Shown here piece by piece: positions 1-8,691 of a DNA stretch of 64,000 nucleotides (its first letter is position 1; the number at the start of each line of letters is the position of its first letter). The DNA comes from Candidatus Saccharimonadota bacterium (GTDB lineage: Bacteria > Patescibacteriota > Saccharimonadia > Saccharimonadales > Saccharimonadaceae): positions 1 through 64,000 of the forward strand of contig JAFRBI010000002.1 in NCBI GenBank assembly GCA_017404935.1, read 5' to 3'. Under the pieces are notes generated by a model, which was not told the DNA's origin, searched no databases, and worked only from the letters and a program-made list of their open reading frames with translations. The position numbers and the translations under genes were made by a program.

Positions 1-121
1 AAAATGGATATGTTGTGGGGGATGATACACATGGATATTATGTATCAATGGGTAAGATACGTGAGGTGTGGGCAGCGCAGAATTATGAGTTTGGTGGGCT
101 AGGTTGGCCAACGAGCGATAT
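1..121 (+). repeat. Copy 1 of a 121-bp direct repeat
   Basis: Bases 1-121 recur without a mismatch at 319-439 (offset 318 bp, exactly 106 codons), inside the LGFP-repeat gene. The copy may extend left of the window. Confidence 0.9.
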
Positions 122-524
122 AATTGAGGAGGGTGAAAAGAAATACCAAAACTATGAAAATGGTGTAGTGGTAGGAAGCGATAGGACTGGATATTATATC
201 TCTTCTGGTGGGACTCGTAAAAAATGGCTAGAAATTGGTCAGGAAAATGGAGTTTTGGGATATCCGGTAGCTTGGCCGATGATGAATAATGCATCTGGTA
301 TTAGATGGCAAGAGTTTGAAAATGGATATGTTGTGGGGGATGATACACATGGATATTATGTATCAATGGGTAAGATACGTGAGGTGTGGGCAGCGCAGAA
401 TTATGAGTTTGGTGGGCTAGGTTGGCCAACGAGCGATATTGTCGAAACAAATGGAGTTCAAAGTCAACAATATGATGGCGGTACAATATATTACTCTAAA
501 AAACGGGGCGCTTGGGTTGAATAA
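3..524 (+). CDS. LGFP-repeat cell-surface protein, C-terminal fragment
   Basis: The gene enters from the left edge: its reading frame is open from base 3 to the stop at 522-524, so only the last 173 residues are seen and the start is outside the window. The fragment is made of ~53-residue units with a GLGWPTSD or GVLGYP core and a following ENG(Y/V)VVG strand. This fits the LGFP repeat family, found in secreted, wall-associated proteins of actinobacteria and relatives, often beside amidase or hydrolase domains. No catalytic domain is visible here. The GTG at 15 is an internal codon, not a start. The first and third units are identical at DNA level over 121 bp. Function beyond wall or surface association cannot be judged. 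Confidence 0.75.
   Translation, partial: NGYVVGDDTHGYYVSMGKIREVWAAQNYEFGGLGWPTSDIIEEGEKKYQNYENGVVVGSDRTGYYISSGGTRKKWLEIGQENGVLGYPVAWPMMNNASGIRWQEFENGYVVGDDTHGYYVSMGKIREVWAAQNYEFGGLGWPTSDIVETNGVQSQQYDGGTIYYSKKRGAWVE
319..439 (+). repeat. Copy 2 of a 121-bp direct repeat
   Basis: Identical to bases 1-121. Identity stops at base 440 (T against A at 122). The middle repeat unit between them has diverged. Confidence 0.9.
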
Positions 525-539
525 GCATTTAGCTTAGAG

Positions 540-545
540 TATAAT
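540..545 (+). promoter_or_regulatory. -10 box of the GT2/GT-C gene
   Basis: TATAAT ends 9 nt before the ATG at 555, so any 5' leader would be only a few nucleotides. No Shine-Dalgarno sequence is present. Confidence 0.55.
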
Positions 546-554
546 ATTATTAAT

Positions 555-2744
555 ATGAAGAGCAGTACAGACGATGCTTTATTTATTGTAATGCCTGCAT
601 ATAATGAAGAAGAAAATATAGAGCAGGTAGTGACTGATTGGATGCGAAAAATAGAATATGGCTCTAAAAAATCTCGACTAGTGGTGGCAGATAGTGGCAG
701 TAGTGATGAAACGCATAAAATTTTGCTAAAATTACAAAAGAAATTCAACCAATTGGAAATACTTGAGACCGCTAATCAATACCACGGGCCGAAAGTGATG
801 GCGCTTTATCGATATGCGTTAAAAAATGGAGCAGATTTTGTTTTTCAAACCGATTCTGATGGACAAACTGACCCGAGTGAATTTGAAGAGTTTTGGGAAG
901 ATCGATATAAATATAACGGAATTATAGGTGAGAGAAAAGTGCGTGGAGATGGCAAGAGCAGGGCCTTTGTTGAAAAAGCGGTTTGTTTTTTGCTGAGAAT
1001 TTTCTTTGGGGTCAAATTAAACGATGCGAACGCCCCATTTAGGTTGATGAGCAGCGATTTATTAAAAAAATATTTGGGTAAACTTCCGACCAATTATGAT
1101 TTGCCGAATATTATTTTGACGGCATACTTTGTACGTTTCAATGAGAATATTATTTTTAAAGAAATAAAATTTGCACCACGAATAGCTGGTAAAAATAGTA
1201 TCAATTTTGGAAAGATTTTTAAGATAGGATTGGGATCTTTGTGGAGCTTTTGGAAATTCAGAAGAGATATGAATGGCAATGAGCCAAAAGGTAAATTTGC
1301 TATTATAACATTGTTTGCGCTTGTTGCTGGAGTTCTAGTTATGATATCCTCAGCTTTTCCATGGAATGGCGGCGTAGAAATGACAGATTCCAGTGTATTT
1401 TTGACAGTGGGAAGACAAATGAAAGAAGGAGCAGTGCCGTATGTTGACAGTTTTGATCATAAAGGGCCTTTGATGTATGTAATAAATTTCTTTGCGGTGA
1501 TGATAAACGAAACAAAAGGGATATTTGTATTTGAATTTTTGGCAGTATTCATGACACTTTGGTATATGTATAAGATTTTTAGGTTTAAGAATAATAATGT
1601 ATGGTTTTCTGGTTTAATGACCTTGATATTATTTACACCTTTTGTAAATTTATATTTGAGCGAAGGTGGTAATTTGACCGAACAGTATGCTATGCCATTT
1701 ATTACGTATGCGCTTTATGTGTTTTTGAGATATTTTTTGGAGGGGAAAGTTTCTTCAATAAAAACCTTTTGGGCAGGAATCGGGCTTGCCTGTGTATTGA
1801 TGATGCGGGTAAATATGGCGGGGGTGTGGTTGGTTTTCGGCTTGGCCGTTTTAATTAGAAGTATATATAAAAAAGAATTTAGTGAATTGTGGAGATATAT
1901 AAGGTGGTTTTTAATTGGTGTATTCGTCGTGGTCGCACCAATAGCCATTTGGCTTTTAGTAAATGGTGCGTTTGAAGCGTTTGTAGATACATATATTAAA
2001 TTTAATATATTTTATTCTGGAAATGAGACAGATGGTATAATCTCTGCGATCCTTTTCTTTATGAAAGATATAACGATCGTTCTTGGTTTATGTTTGTCGG
2101 TTTTTTTGGTGGTAGTCAAGAAAGAAGAAAGATTTATGGCGGCTACTTATCTAGTGACATTCATTGTTTGTGTTTTGACGGCATGTATGTCTGGTCGAAC
2201 TTATCCGCATTATGGGATGGTGTTGGTACCACTTATAGTTTTCCCATTTGCAACTTTTTGCCATGATTTAAATAGAGGGGAGAATCGTAAACCAATACTA
2301 ATGTTTTTGATGGTGTTTTTGATATCCCTTACTTTTGGGACTTGGCTAGAAATGGCAAACCGTGAAGTTGATACTTTGAATAAAAAACTGAGAAATCCAG
2401 AGGCAGTTGCGACTACTAGCGAGATATGTAAATATGTAGATAAATACACTATCGCTTCGGATAAGATTTCGGTTTATGGTAATTGGGATTATGTTTATCT
2501 AAGATGCAACCGTTTACCGGCATCTAAATATTCGTATCAATTTCCGATAGGAGAAATAGATTCAACTATTATGGATGAATATTTTGAAGAAATTAAAAAA
2601 AATAAACCGAAAGTATTTGTAGTACAAGGTATATATTACGATGAAACAATTAAAGAATTTCTCGGGTTACATAATTATACGGAAAAATGGGTAGAAGGCA
2701 ATACTGGTGCTAGGGTATATGTTCTAGGCGATTTAGAATATTGA
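555..2744 (+). CDS. Two-domain glycosyltransferase: GT2 (DPM1-like) plus membrane GT-C
   Basis: Residues 1 to about 230 form a GT2 domain of the polyprenyl-phosphate sugar transferase type, with VMPAYNEEENI near the start and a QTDSDGQ metal-binding motif. The rest is a polytopic membrane region starting near residue 248. Its first outer loop carries DSFDHKGP (residues ~297-304), typical of GT-C/ArnT-like enzymes that use a lipid-linked sugar. A plausible reading is that the first half charges a polyprenyl phosphate with a sugar and the second half transfers it outside the membrane; this is inferred. At 729 residues it is longer than either family alone. A -10 box 9 nt upstream supports this ATG and a nearly leaderless mRNA. 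Confidence 0.75.
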   Translation: MKSSTDDALFIVMPAYNEEENIEQVVTDWMRKIEYGSKKSRLVVADSGSSDETHKILLKLQKKFNQLEILETANQYHGPKVMALYRYALKNGADFVFQTDSDGQTDPSEFEEFWEDRYKYNGIIGERKVRGDGKSRAFVEKAVCFLLRIFFGVKLNDANAPFRLMSSDLLKKYLGKLPTNYDLPNIILTAYFVRFNENIIFKEIKFAPRIAGKNSINFGKIFKIGLGSLWSFWKFRRDMNGNEPKGKFAIITLFALVAGVLVMISSAFPWNGGVEMTDSSVFLTVGRQMKEGAVPYVDSFDHKGPLMYVINFFAVMINETKGIFVFEFLAVFMTLWYMYKIFRFKNNNVWFSGLMTLILFTPFVNLYLSEGGNLTEQYAMPFITYALYVFLRYFLEGKVSSIKTFWAGIGLACVLMMRVNMAGVWLVFGLAVLIRSIYKKEFSELWRYIRWFLIGVFVVVAPIAIWLLVNGAFEAFVDTYIKFNIFYSGNETDGIISAILFFMKDITIVLGLCLSVFLVVVKKEERFMAATYLVTFIVCVLTACMSGRTYPHYGMVLVPLIVFPFATFCHDLNRGENRKPILMFLMVFLISLTFGTWLEMANREVDTLNKKLRNPEAVATTSEICKYVDKYTIASDKISVYGNWDYVYLRCNRLPASKYSYQFPIGEIDSTIMDEYFEEIKKNKPKVFVVQGIYYDETIKEFLGLHNYTEKWVEGNTGARVYVLGDLEY

Positions 2745-2857
2745 GAGCAAAATAATGCCAATCAGAATAATTGTTAATAAAGATTGGTATACTAAAAATA
2801 ATTGGTAAAATACTAAAATTGGTCAGTGGATTGATGCTCTAAGGATGGTTATTATGA

Positions 2858-2863
2858 TATAAT
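2858..2863 (+). promoter_or_regulatory. -10 box upstream of hddA
   Basis: TATAAT, 24 nt ahead of the ATG at 2888. GGAGAG at 2879-2884 can act as ribosome binding site. No good -35 is seen at 16-18 bp, so this is tentative. The preceding gap (2745-2857) contains only a weak CCAATC/GATTGG inverted repeat (2758-2763/2782-2787). Confidence 0.4.
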
Positions 2864-2887
2864 ATTAATAGACGTGATGGAGAGATT

Positions 2888-3865
2888 ATGATTATAACAA
2901 GAACGCCATTTAGAATAAGTTTTTGTGGTGGAGGAAGTGATTTGCCTAGTTATTATCACAAATATGGGGGGTGTGTGATAAGTACTTCTATTAATAAATA
3001 TATGTATATTGTGGCGCATAAGTCTTTTTTCCCTCACCAGACGGTATTAAAATACTCTCAAACTGAGATTGTAGAAAATTTAGACGATATAAAACATGTA
3101 ATTTTTAGAGAGTGTTTAAAGCAAGAAAAAGTGGATGGGATAGAAATAGCGTCTATTGCTGATGTGCCACAAGGTACAGGACTAGGTTCCTCTAGTTCTT
3201 TTACAGTTGGACTTTTGAATGCCCTAAAATGTTATAAACGAGAATATGCTACAAAACATGAGCTTGCAGAGTCTGCATGTAATATGGAAATTAATGTGTG
3301 TGGCTCGCCGATCGGCAAACAAGATCAATACGCAGCTGCATATGGAGGTTTGAATTTTTATCGTTTTAACCAGGATGATAGTGTATCGGTAGAACCAGTA
3401 CTTATTCCTAATAATAAGTACGAGGCGTTGGAAAGGAATTTAATTATGTTGTATGTGGGGGGCGAACACGATGCCTCGGCTATTTTAAGAGAGCAAGGCA
3501 AAAATATTGTTGACGAAAAAGAAAAAGAAGAAGGGCAGAAAAAAATTGTATCGCTTACTCACGATTTAAAAGAGCAATTAGAGAGAGGAAACATAGATAT
3601 TCTTGGGAAAATTTTGGATGAAAATTGGAAAATAAAAAGAACTTTGGCTAGCGGAATTTCTAATTCAAAATTTGATGAACTATATGATTTGGCGATGAGA
3701 AATGGTGCACTTGGCGGTAAGATATTAGGTGCAGGCGGTAGTGGCTTTTTCTTGTTTTATGTACCAGAAGATAAGCAGAATAAATTTAGAGAAGCGATGA
3801 AGGATTTACCAGAGATGCAATTTAGATTTGACCATCAAGGAACCATACCAATAAGCATAAGTTAA
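2888..3865 (+). CDS. hddA: D-glycero-D-manno-heptose 7-phosphate kinase (GHMP kinase)
   Basis: This 325-residue protein starts with TPFRISFCGGGSDLP and has the GHMP ATP-binding motif PQGTGLGSSSS (residues ~96-106) and a C-terminal LGAGGSGFF loop. These are features of the HddA group, which phosphorylates heptose 7-phosphate at C1. The assignment is strengthened by the following genes: an HddC-GmhB fusion and GmhA give all four activities for GDP-heptose in one operon. It acts in the cytoplasm. Fucokinase or other GHMP sugar kinases are the alternatives, but the context argues against them. Confidence 0.85.
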   Translation: MIITRTPFRISFCGGGSDLPSYYHKYGGCVISTSINKYMYIVAHKSFFPHQTVLKYSQTEIVENLDDIKHVIFRECLKQEKVDGIEIASIADVPQGTGLGSSSSFTVGLLNALKCYKREYATKHELAESACNMEINVCGSPIGKQDQYAAAYGGLNFYRFNQDDSVSVEPVLIPNNKYEALERNLIMLYVGGEHDASAILREQGKNIVDEKEKEEGQKKIVSLTHDLKEQLERGNIDILGKILDENWKIKRTLASGISNSKFDELYDLAMRNGALGGKILGAGGSGFFLFYVPEDKQNKFREAMKDLPEMQFRFDHQGTIPISIS

Positions 3866-3882
3866 AGCTAAAAGGAGGAATT

Positions 3883-4833
3883 ATGAAAAAAGTTTTAGTT
3901 ACAGGCGGCGCAGGGTTTATAGGGACAAATTTGATCAAGAAATTACTTGCAGATGGTAATGAAGTTTATTCAGTAGACAATTTTACGATTGGAACTCCTG
4001 AACACGCGGCTTTATTTAAAGATAATAATAATTATCATTTTATAGAGTTAAATATTGATAATACAGAAGAATTTTTGATGAAATTTAAGGACGTTAATTT
4101 TGACATGGTCTATCATTTGGCAGCCAATTCAGATATTCAGAAAGGTGGACAGGACCCGAGGGTGGATTATAGGGACACTTTTTCTACGACTAGGAGCGTG
4201 TTGGAATTAATGCGCCAAAATGATATTAAAAAATTATTTTTTGCTTCTACCTCTGCGGTATATGGAGATATGAGTGGCGAGTTGATTACTGAGAATATAG
4301 GTAATTTGAAACCGATTTCGTATTATGGTGGGGCAAAATTTGCTAGCGAGGGGTATATTTCTGCATATACCTTTATGAATGACCTTAGTGTGGTGGTTTT
4401 TAGATTTCCGAATGTGATTGGCCCATGTTTAACACATGGGGTAATTCATGATTTTGTAAAAAAATTAAAAAGTGATCCTAATAAGTTGGAAATTTTGGGA
4501 GATGGACATCAAACTAAACCATATATATATGTAGATGATTTGGTAGATGTAATTGTAAAGATGACAGAAAACATTCCAAAAGGGATGGGTATATACAATA
4601 TAGGTGTGGATTCAGCAACATCGGTGACCAAGATAGCGGATATTGTTTGTGATGTGTTGGGCTATAAGGGCGTGACGTATAAATATACTGGTGGTAATGT
4701 GGGGTGGAAAGGTGATGTGCCTAAATTTCAGTACAATTTAGATAAGATTCATAAAACTGGTTGGAGGGCTAAATATTCTTCAGATGAGGCGGTACGTAAG
4801 ACTTGCGAGTGGGTGAAAGAGCAGGTTTTATGA
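3883..4833 (+). CDS. NAD-dependent sugar epimerase/dehydratase (extended SDR)
   Basis: A 316-residue extended short-chain dehydrogenase. It has the N-terminal NAD motif TGGAGFIG, the SAVYG strand and a YxxxK pair in YYGGAK near residue 148. A strong AAGGAGG ribosome binding site precedes the ATG. It sits inside the heptose operon, and its stop overlaps the next start as ATGA (4830-4833). It probably modifies the nucleotide-activated sugar made by its neighbours, for example by epimerisation or 4,6-dehydration of a GDP-heptose, or acts as a UDP-hexose epimerase. The sequence does not settle the substrate. Confidence 0.8.
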   Translation: MKKVLVTGGAGFIGTNLIKKLLADGNEVYSVDNFTIGTPEHAALFKDNNNYHFIELNIDNTEEFLMKFKDVNFDMVYHLAANSDIQKGGQDPRVDYRDTFSTTRSVLELMRQNDIKKLFFASTSAVYGDMSGELITENIGNLKPISYYGGAKFASEGYISAYTFMNDLSVVVFRFPNVIGPCLTHGVIHDFVKKLKSDPNKLEILGDGHQTKPYIYVDDLVDVIVKMTENIPKGMGIYNIGVDSATSVTKIADIVCDVLGYKGVTYKYTGGNVGWKGDVPKFQYNLDKIHKTGWRAKYSSDEAVRKTCEWVKEQVL

Positions 4834-6131
4834 AAGCAGTAATCATGGCGGGGGGCAAGGGAACGAGGGTAGCGTCTATTACAAACGATGAATTTCCTAA
4901 GCCGATGCTTAAAATTGATGGTATTCCAATCTTGGAACATCAGATTAAATGTTTAAAAGACAATGGTATTGATGATATTATAATAACGGTTGGGCATTTA
5001 GGGGGAGTGATAACTGATTATTTTGGAGACGGGAGTAGATTGGGGGTAAAAATTGATTATATCTTTGAAGACGAAAATAAGCCATTGGGCACAGCGGGAG
5101 CACTGTATTATTTAAAAGGGAAAATTAATGATGACTTTGTGCTAGTATTTGGTGATGTGTTTTTTGATGTAGATTTTCAAAAAATGATAGATTTTCACAA
5201 AAAGAATCGGGCCGTGGCTACTTTGCTTACACATCCTAATTCCCACCCGTTTGATAGCGATTTATTGGTGGTGAATGAAGATAATGTAGTAATAGGTTTT
5301 GATTCAAAAGAAAACGACCGGAGTACTTATGATTATCAAAATATAGTTAATTCGGGAATTTATGTATTTTCGCCGGAGATTTTGAAGGTAATTTTGGAAC
5401 CTATGAAAATGGCCATAGAGAAAGACGTGGTCGCTAACTTTATAGAGAAAAGAAAAGTTTATTCTTATCATTCTACGGAATATGTAAAAGATATGGGGAC
5501 GCCGGAGAGATATGAGTCGGTAAACCTTGATTACAAAAATAAAATTCCTTGGGCAAGAAACCTTAAAAATAAACAAAAGTGTATTTTTTTAGATAGAGAC
5601 GGGACAATTAATGAAGATAGAGGATATATTACCGATAAAAAAGATTTAGTTTTGATGGATGGAGTGGCAGAGGCAATAAAAAGAATAAATTCTTCGGAAT
5701 ATTTGTGCATTGCGGTAACGAACCAACCAGTAATAGCACGGGGTCAGTGTACCGTGGAGGGTTTGAATGAAATACACAAACATCTAGAAACTTTATTAGG
5801 CCGGGAAGGTGCATATATTGATGGGCTATATTATTGTCCGCATCATCCAGATAAAGGATTTAAGGGGGAAGTTTTGGAATATAAGATTGACTGCGATTGC
5901 AGAAAACCAAAGATTGGTATGGTTAAAAAAGCAGCAGAATATTACAATATAGATTTAGAATCGTCTTATATGATTGGTGATTCCTGGCGGGATATTGAAA
6001 TGGGTAAAAATGCAAAAATGTACACTTATTTAATTAAAAATAAAAAATCGAGAGGAGATCCGTATTTAATCATGCCAGATGAGCAAGTTGATAATTTATT
6101 GGAAGCTGTAAATAAAATAATAGGAGGATAA
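4830..6131 (+). CDS. HddC-GmhB fusion: heptose-1-phosphate guanylyltransferase plus heptose-bisphosphate phosphatase
   Basis: Residues 1 to ~235 form a nucleotidyltransferase (MAGGKGTRV near the N terminus, then FPKPMLKI). Residues ~249-433 form a HAD phosphatase with FLDRDGTINEDRGY, the GmhB-type zinc cluster CPHHP...CDC, and a late GDSWRDIEMG motif. So one chain should remove the 7-phosphate from heptose 1,7-bisphosphate and couple heptose 1-phosphate to GTP, two consecutive steps. I chose the ATG at 4830 (ATGA overlap with the epimerase stop); a GTG at 4803 would lie inside that gene and add nine residues not expected before the nucleotide-binding loop. A separate gmhB gene is not needed in this operon. 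Confidence 0.85.
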   Translation: MKAVIMAGGKGTRVASITNDEFPKPMLKIDGIPILEHQIKCLKDNGIDDIIITVGHLGGVITDYFGDGSRLGVKIDYIFEDENKPLGTAGALYYLKGKINDDFVLVFGDVFFDVDFQKMIDFHKKNRAVATLLTHPNSHPFDSDLLVVNEDNVVIGFDSKENDRSTYDYQNIVNSGIYVFSPEILKVILEPMKMAIEKDVVANFIEKRKVYSYHSTEYVKDMGTPERYESVNLDYKNKIPWARNLKNKQKCIFLDRDGTINEDRGYITDKKDLVLMDGVAEAIKRINSSEYLCIAVTNQPVIARGQCTVEGLNEIHKHLETLLGREGAYIDGLYYCPHHPDKGFKGEVLEYKIDCDCRKPKIGMVKKAAEYYNIDLESSYMIGDSWRDIEMGKNAKMYTYLIKNKKSRGDPYLIMPDEQVDNLLEAVNKIIGG

Positions 6132-6132
6132 A

Positions 6133-6738
6133 ATGGATTTTAAGCCAGCAATAAAAGAGTATTATAGCAGAGAAATGAAGATTATTGAAAATCTTAATTT
6201 AGACGAATTAAATGTTGCAATGAACGCTATTTATGAAGCCTATAATAAAGGTGGCACTATTTATGTTTGTGGGAACGGGGGTTCAGCTGCGACGGCATCG
6301 CATATGCAAAATGATTTTAATAAAGGCATTAGTGAATTTGTAGATAAAAAATTCAATTTTTACTGCCTTAATGATAACGTATCCACAATGATGGCAGTAG
6401 CGAATGATATTGGTTACGAAGAGATTTTCAGATTTCCACTTACTGGGAAAATAAAGAAGGCCGATTTATTTATTGGGATCTCTGGCTCTGGTAATTCTAA
6501 AAATGTATTAAATGCGGCTGAATATGCGAAAGAACAAGGCATAAAAGTAATTGGAATTACTGGTTATAGCGGAGGTAAATTGAAAGAGTTGGCGGATTAT
6601 CATATGCATGTAGATGAAAATGATATGCAAATTACCGAAGATATACATATGACTTTTGATCATATGATGATGAAGATTTTTTATAATTTCTTGGTAAATA
6701 ACCAAATTTCTGGTAATAATATTAATGATAAACATTAA
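6133..6738 (+). CDS. gmhA: Sedoheptulose 7-phosphate isomerase
   Basis: A 201-residue SIS-domain protein with GNGGSAATASHMQNDF (residues ~47-62), ISGSGNSKNV and an EDIHMTFDHMM segment, the signature of GmhA, which makes D-glycero-D-manno-heptose 7-phosphate from sedoheptulose 7-phosphate. It is the first step of the GDP-heptose pathway encoded here. Length is normal for the family. AGGAGG at 6122-6127 lies 5 nt before the ATG, and the gene begins one base after the fusion gene stops, so co-translation is likely. A DiaA-like regulator would look similar, but the context favours GmhA. Confidence 0.88.
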   Translation: MDFKPAIKEYYSREMKIIENLNLDELNVAMNAIYEAYNKGGTIYVCGNGGSAATASHMQNDFNKGISEFVDKKFNFYCLNDNVSTMMAVANDIGYEEIFRFPLTGKIKKADLFIGISGSGNSKNVLNAAEYAKEQGIKVIGITGYSGGKLKELADYHMHVDENDMQITEDIHMTFDHMMMKIFYNFLVNNQISGNNINDKH

Positions 6739-6751
6739 GGCGGGATGGAAG

Positions 6752-8683
6752 ATGAATAAAGAAAATAAGCAAAAAAAGAAAAATGTAGCTTTGGTGTTTG
6801 GAATTACTAAGGATTACACTTTTGCTCTTGCCAACACATTGATTGGGCTTAAAAAACACAACAAAAAGTTTTGGGATGACATTATCGTATATCATGATGG
6901 AGTACCTGAGTATGAGAAGGAAGCTATAAATAAAATAGTGAAGGTGAAATTTGTAGATTTATCTGAATCTGAGCATTTCCAGAAAATTTCAAAGTTTAAT
7001 ACGGAAACAATAAAGAAGTATAGTGTAGCAACTTTTTACAGATATGAATGCTTTAATTTATTAAACAAATACTGTAAAGTAATATGGAATGATGTAGACA
7101 TATTGATACAAGGTGATATTTCGGGGCTACTTGAATATGGCGAACACAGTGGAATTGCGTTTTCGATGGCTTTACCGACATTTTCAATGGGGTCGAGTTT
7201 GAAACGCTTTGTTGGAGAATTTCGAATGTTTAAACCGCTCTGGAATGTTGGGGTTATGATACTTTCGGATAAATTGGATAAATATCAAGAAATATATGAG
7301 TGGTGCATTAAGGCAACCATGGAGTATGAAGATATTTTGCTTTGGCCGGATCTTGCAGTTCTGAACATGGCATTGCAAGAATTCGATTTAGAACCAGAAA
7401 ATATTGATTTAGAAAAATATGTATGTTTGCCATTGGATAAAAAAGCGAAAGATGCATTGATAGTGCATGCGTATGGGGATAGAAAGTTTTGGAATAATTT
7501 TGAATATATTCGGGCATATCCAGAGTGGATAGAAAACGCTATTGAATGGTCAAAAAATGTGTACGAGAGGATGAACAAAGAAACTCCTTTGGTATCATGT
7601 GTAATGTCGTGCTACGAGAGATATGATTATTTGATAGAATCTATAAATAGTATTTTGGCACAATCGTACCCGAATTTTGAAATTATAATGGTTTTGGAAA
7701 AGTCAAAGAAACAAGCGCAAATAGAGAAAGTTTTGAAAGGAATTGGCGATAAGAGGATTAAGATTATAAACAATACTGAAAAACTTGGTTTTGCCGCTTC
7801 TTTAAATGTGGGGATTGATGCAGCTTCTGGTAAATATATTGCGCGAATGGATGACGACGACATTGCAGCTCCATGCAGATTGTCTATGCAAGTAAAATTT
7901 ATGGAAGAACACAATATGGTTGGTGTCGTAGGTAGTAATATGTGGGTGTTTGGAAAAAATGAAGGACCATTATTTACATTTGAAAAACACGAATTTATTA
8001 AGGCAAAGACCCTAATTGGCACACCATTCATGCATCCAACGGTGATGATGCGAAAAAGCATGTTGGACGAGTGTAATTTACGCTATGATCCAGACTATTT
8101 TACAGAAGATTACGAGCTATGGAGTAGAGCAGTGTATTTATTTGAGACAGCAAACATGCCAGAATTTTTAGTGTTTTATCGGAGCCATGATGCGCAAGCG
8201 ACAAGTGGATTAACAAGCGGAAATGAACTTAAAATTCATAGCTCACATAAGAAAATAATGCAAAATCAATTGGAGAAATATCTAAAGTTGGATTTGACAG
8301 ACAATGAAATAGAGACTATCCAAACTCGAAAATATTGTATGTTTACAGTAACAGATGTGGATGGGGCGTTTTGGGTAAGAGAGCAAGCAATCAATAAAAT
8401 ATTAAAAGCAAATAAACAATATAATATATATGATGCGAAAGCGCTAGAGGACGTACTCAATTATGGCTTACCAGAGAAGGAGAAAAAAGAGCGTGGAATA
8501 TTGGGACGAGAAAACCAAAGTAAAGCAAAGACTAAAGTTAAGAAAATTCTGAAGCCAATTATAAATCCGATATATGGTAGATTAGTCGCGAAAATGGAGA
8601 CAATGATGATGAGACATGATGAAGAATTAAGGTTGGAGCTTCAAAGACAAATTGACGAAATAAACAAAAAAGGAAAAATATAG
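6752..8683 (+). CDS. Bifunctional glycosyltransferase: GT8 plus GT2
   Basis: About 643 residues. The first ~265 resemble GT8 (LgtC-like galactosyl/glucosyltransferases): WNDVDILIQGD carries the metal-binding DxD, followed by WNVGVMILS and a VHAYGDRKFW segment. Residues ~280-500 are a GT2 domain with SCVMSCYERYDY and ARMDDDDIA. The C-terminal tail is charged. The ATG at 6752 is preferred because the ATG at 6725 lies within gmhA; it would add nine residues. The two domains could add consecutive sugars to one acceptor. Donor and acceptor are unknown. Confidence 0.75.
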   Translation: MNKENKQKKKNVALVFGITKDYTFALANTLIGLKKHNKKFWDDIIVYHDGVPEYEKEAINKIVKVKFVDLSESEHFQKISKFNTETIKKYSVATFYRYECFNLLNKYCKVIWNDVDILIQGDISGLLEYGEHSGIAFSMALPTFSMGSSLKRFVGEFRMFKPLWNVGVMILSDKLDKYQEIYEWCIKATMEYEDILLWPDLAVLNMALQEFDLEPENIDLEKYVCLPLDKKAKDALIVHAYGDRKFWNNFEYIRAYPEWIENAIEWSKNVYERMNKETPLVSCVMSCYERYDYLIESINSILAQSYPNFEIIMVLEKSKKQAQIEKVLKGIGDKRIKIINNTEKLGFAASLNVGIDAASGKYIARMDDDDIAAPCRLSMQVKFMEEHNMVGVVGSNMWVFGKNEGPLFTFEKHEFIKAKTLIGTPFMHPTVMMRKSMLDECNLRYDPDYFTEDYELWSRAVYLFETANMPEFLVFYRSHDAQATSGLTSGNELKIHSSHKKIMQNQLEKYLKLDLTDNEIETIQTRKYCMFTVTDVDGAFWVREQAINKILKANKQYNIYDAKALEDVLNYGLPEKEKKERGILGRENQSKAKTKVKKILKPIINPIYGRLVAKMETMMMRHDEELRLELQRQIDEINKKGKI

Positions 8684-8691
8684 ATTATAAA

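Noticed and set aside
4803-4829. Upstream GTG start for the HddC-GmhB fusion
   Set aside because: It lies inside the epimerase gene and adds residues before the nucleotide-binding loop; the ATGA overlap at 4830 is a better start.
2888-6738. Heptose genes as evidence of lipopolysaccharide
   Set aside because: The set is of the GDP-heptose (HddA/HddC) type, and no lipid A, Kdo or core heptosyltransferase genes are present.
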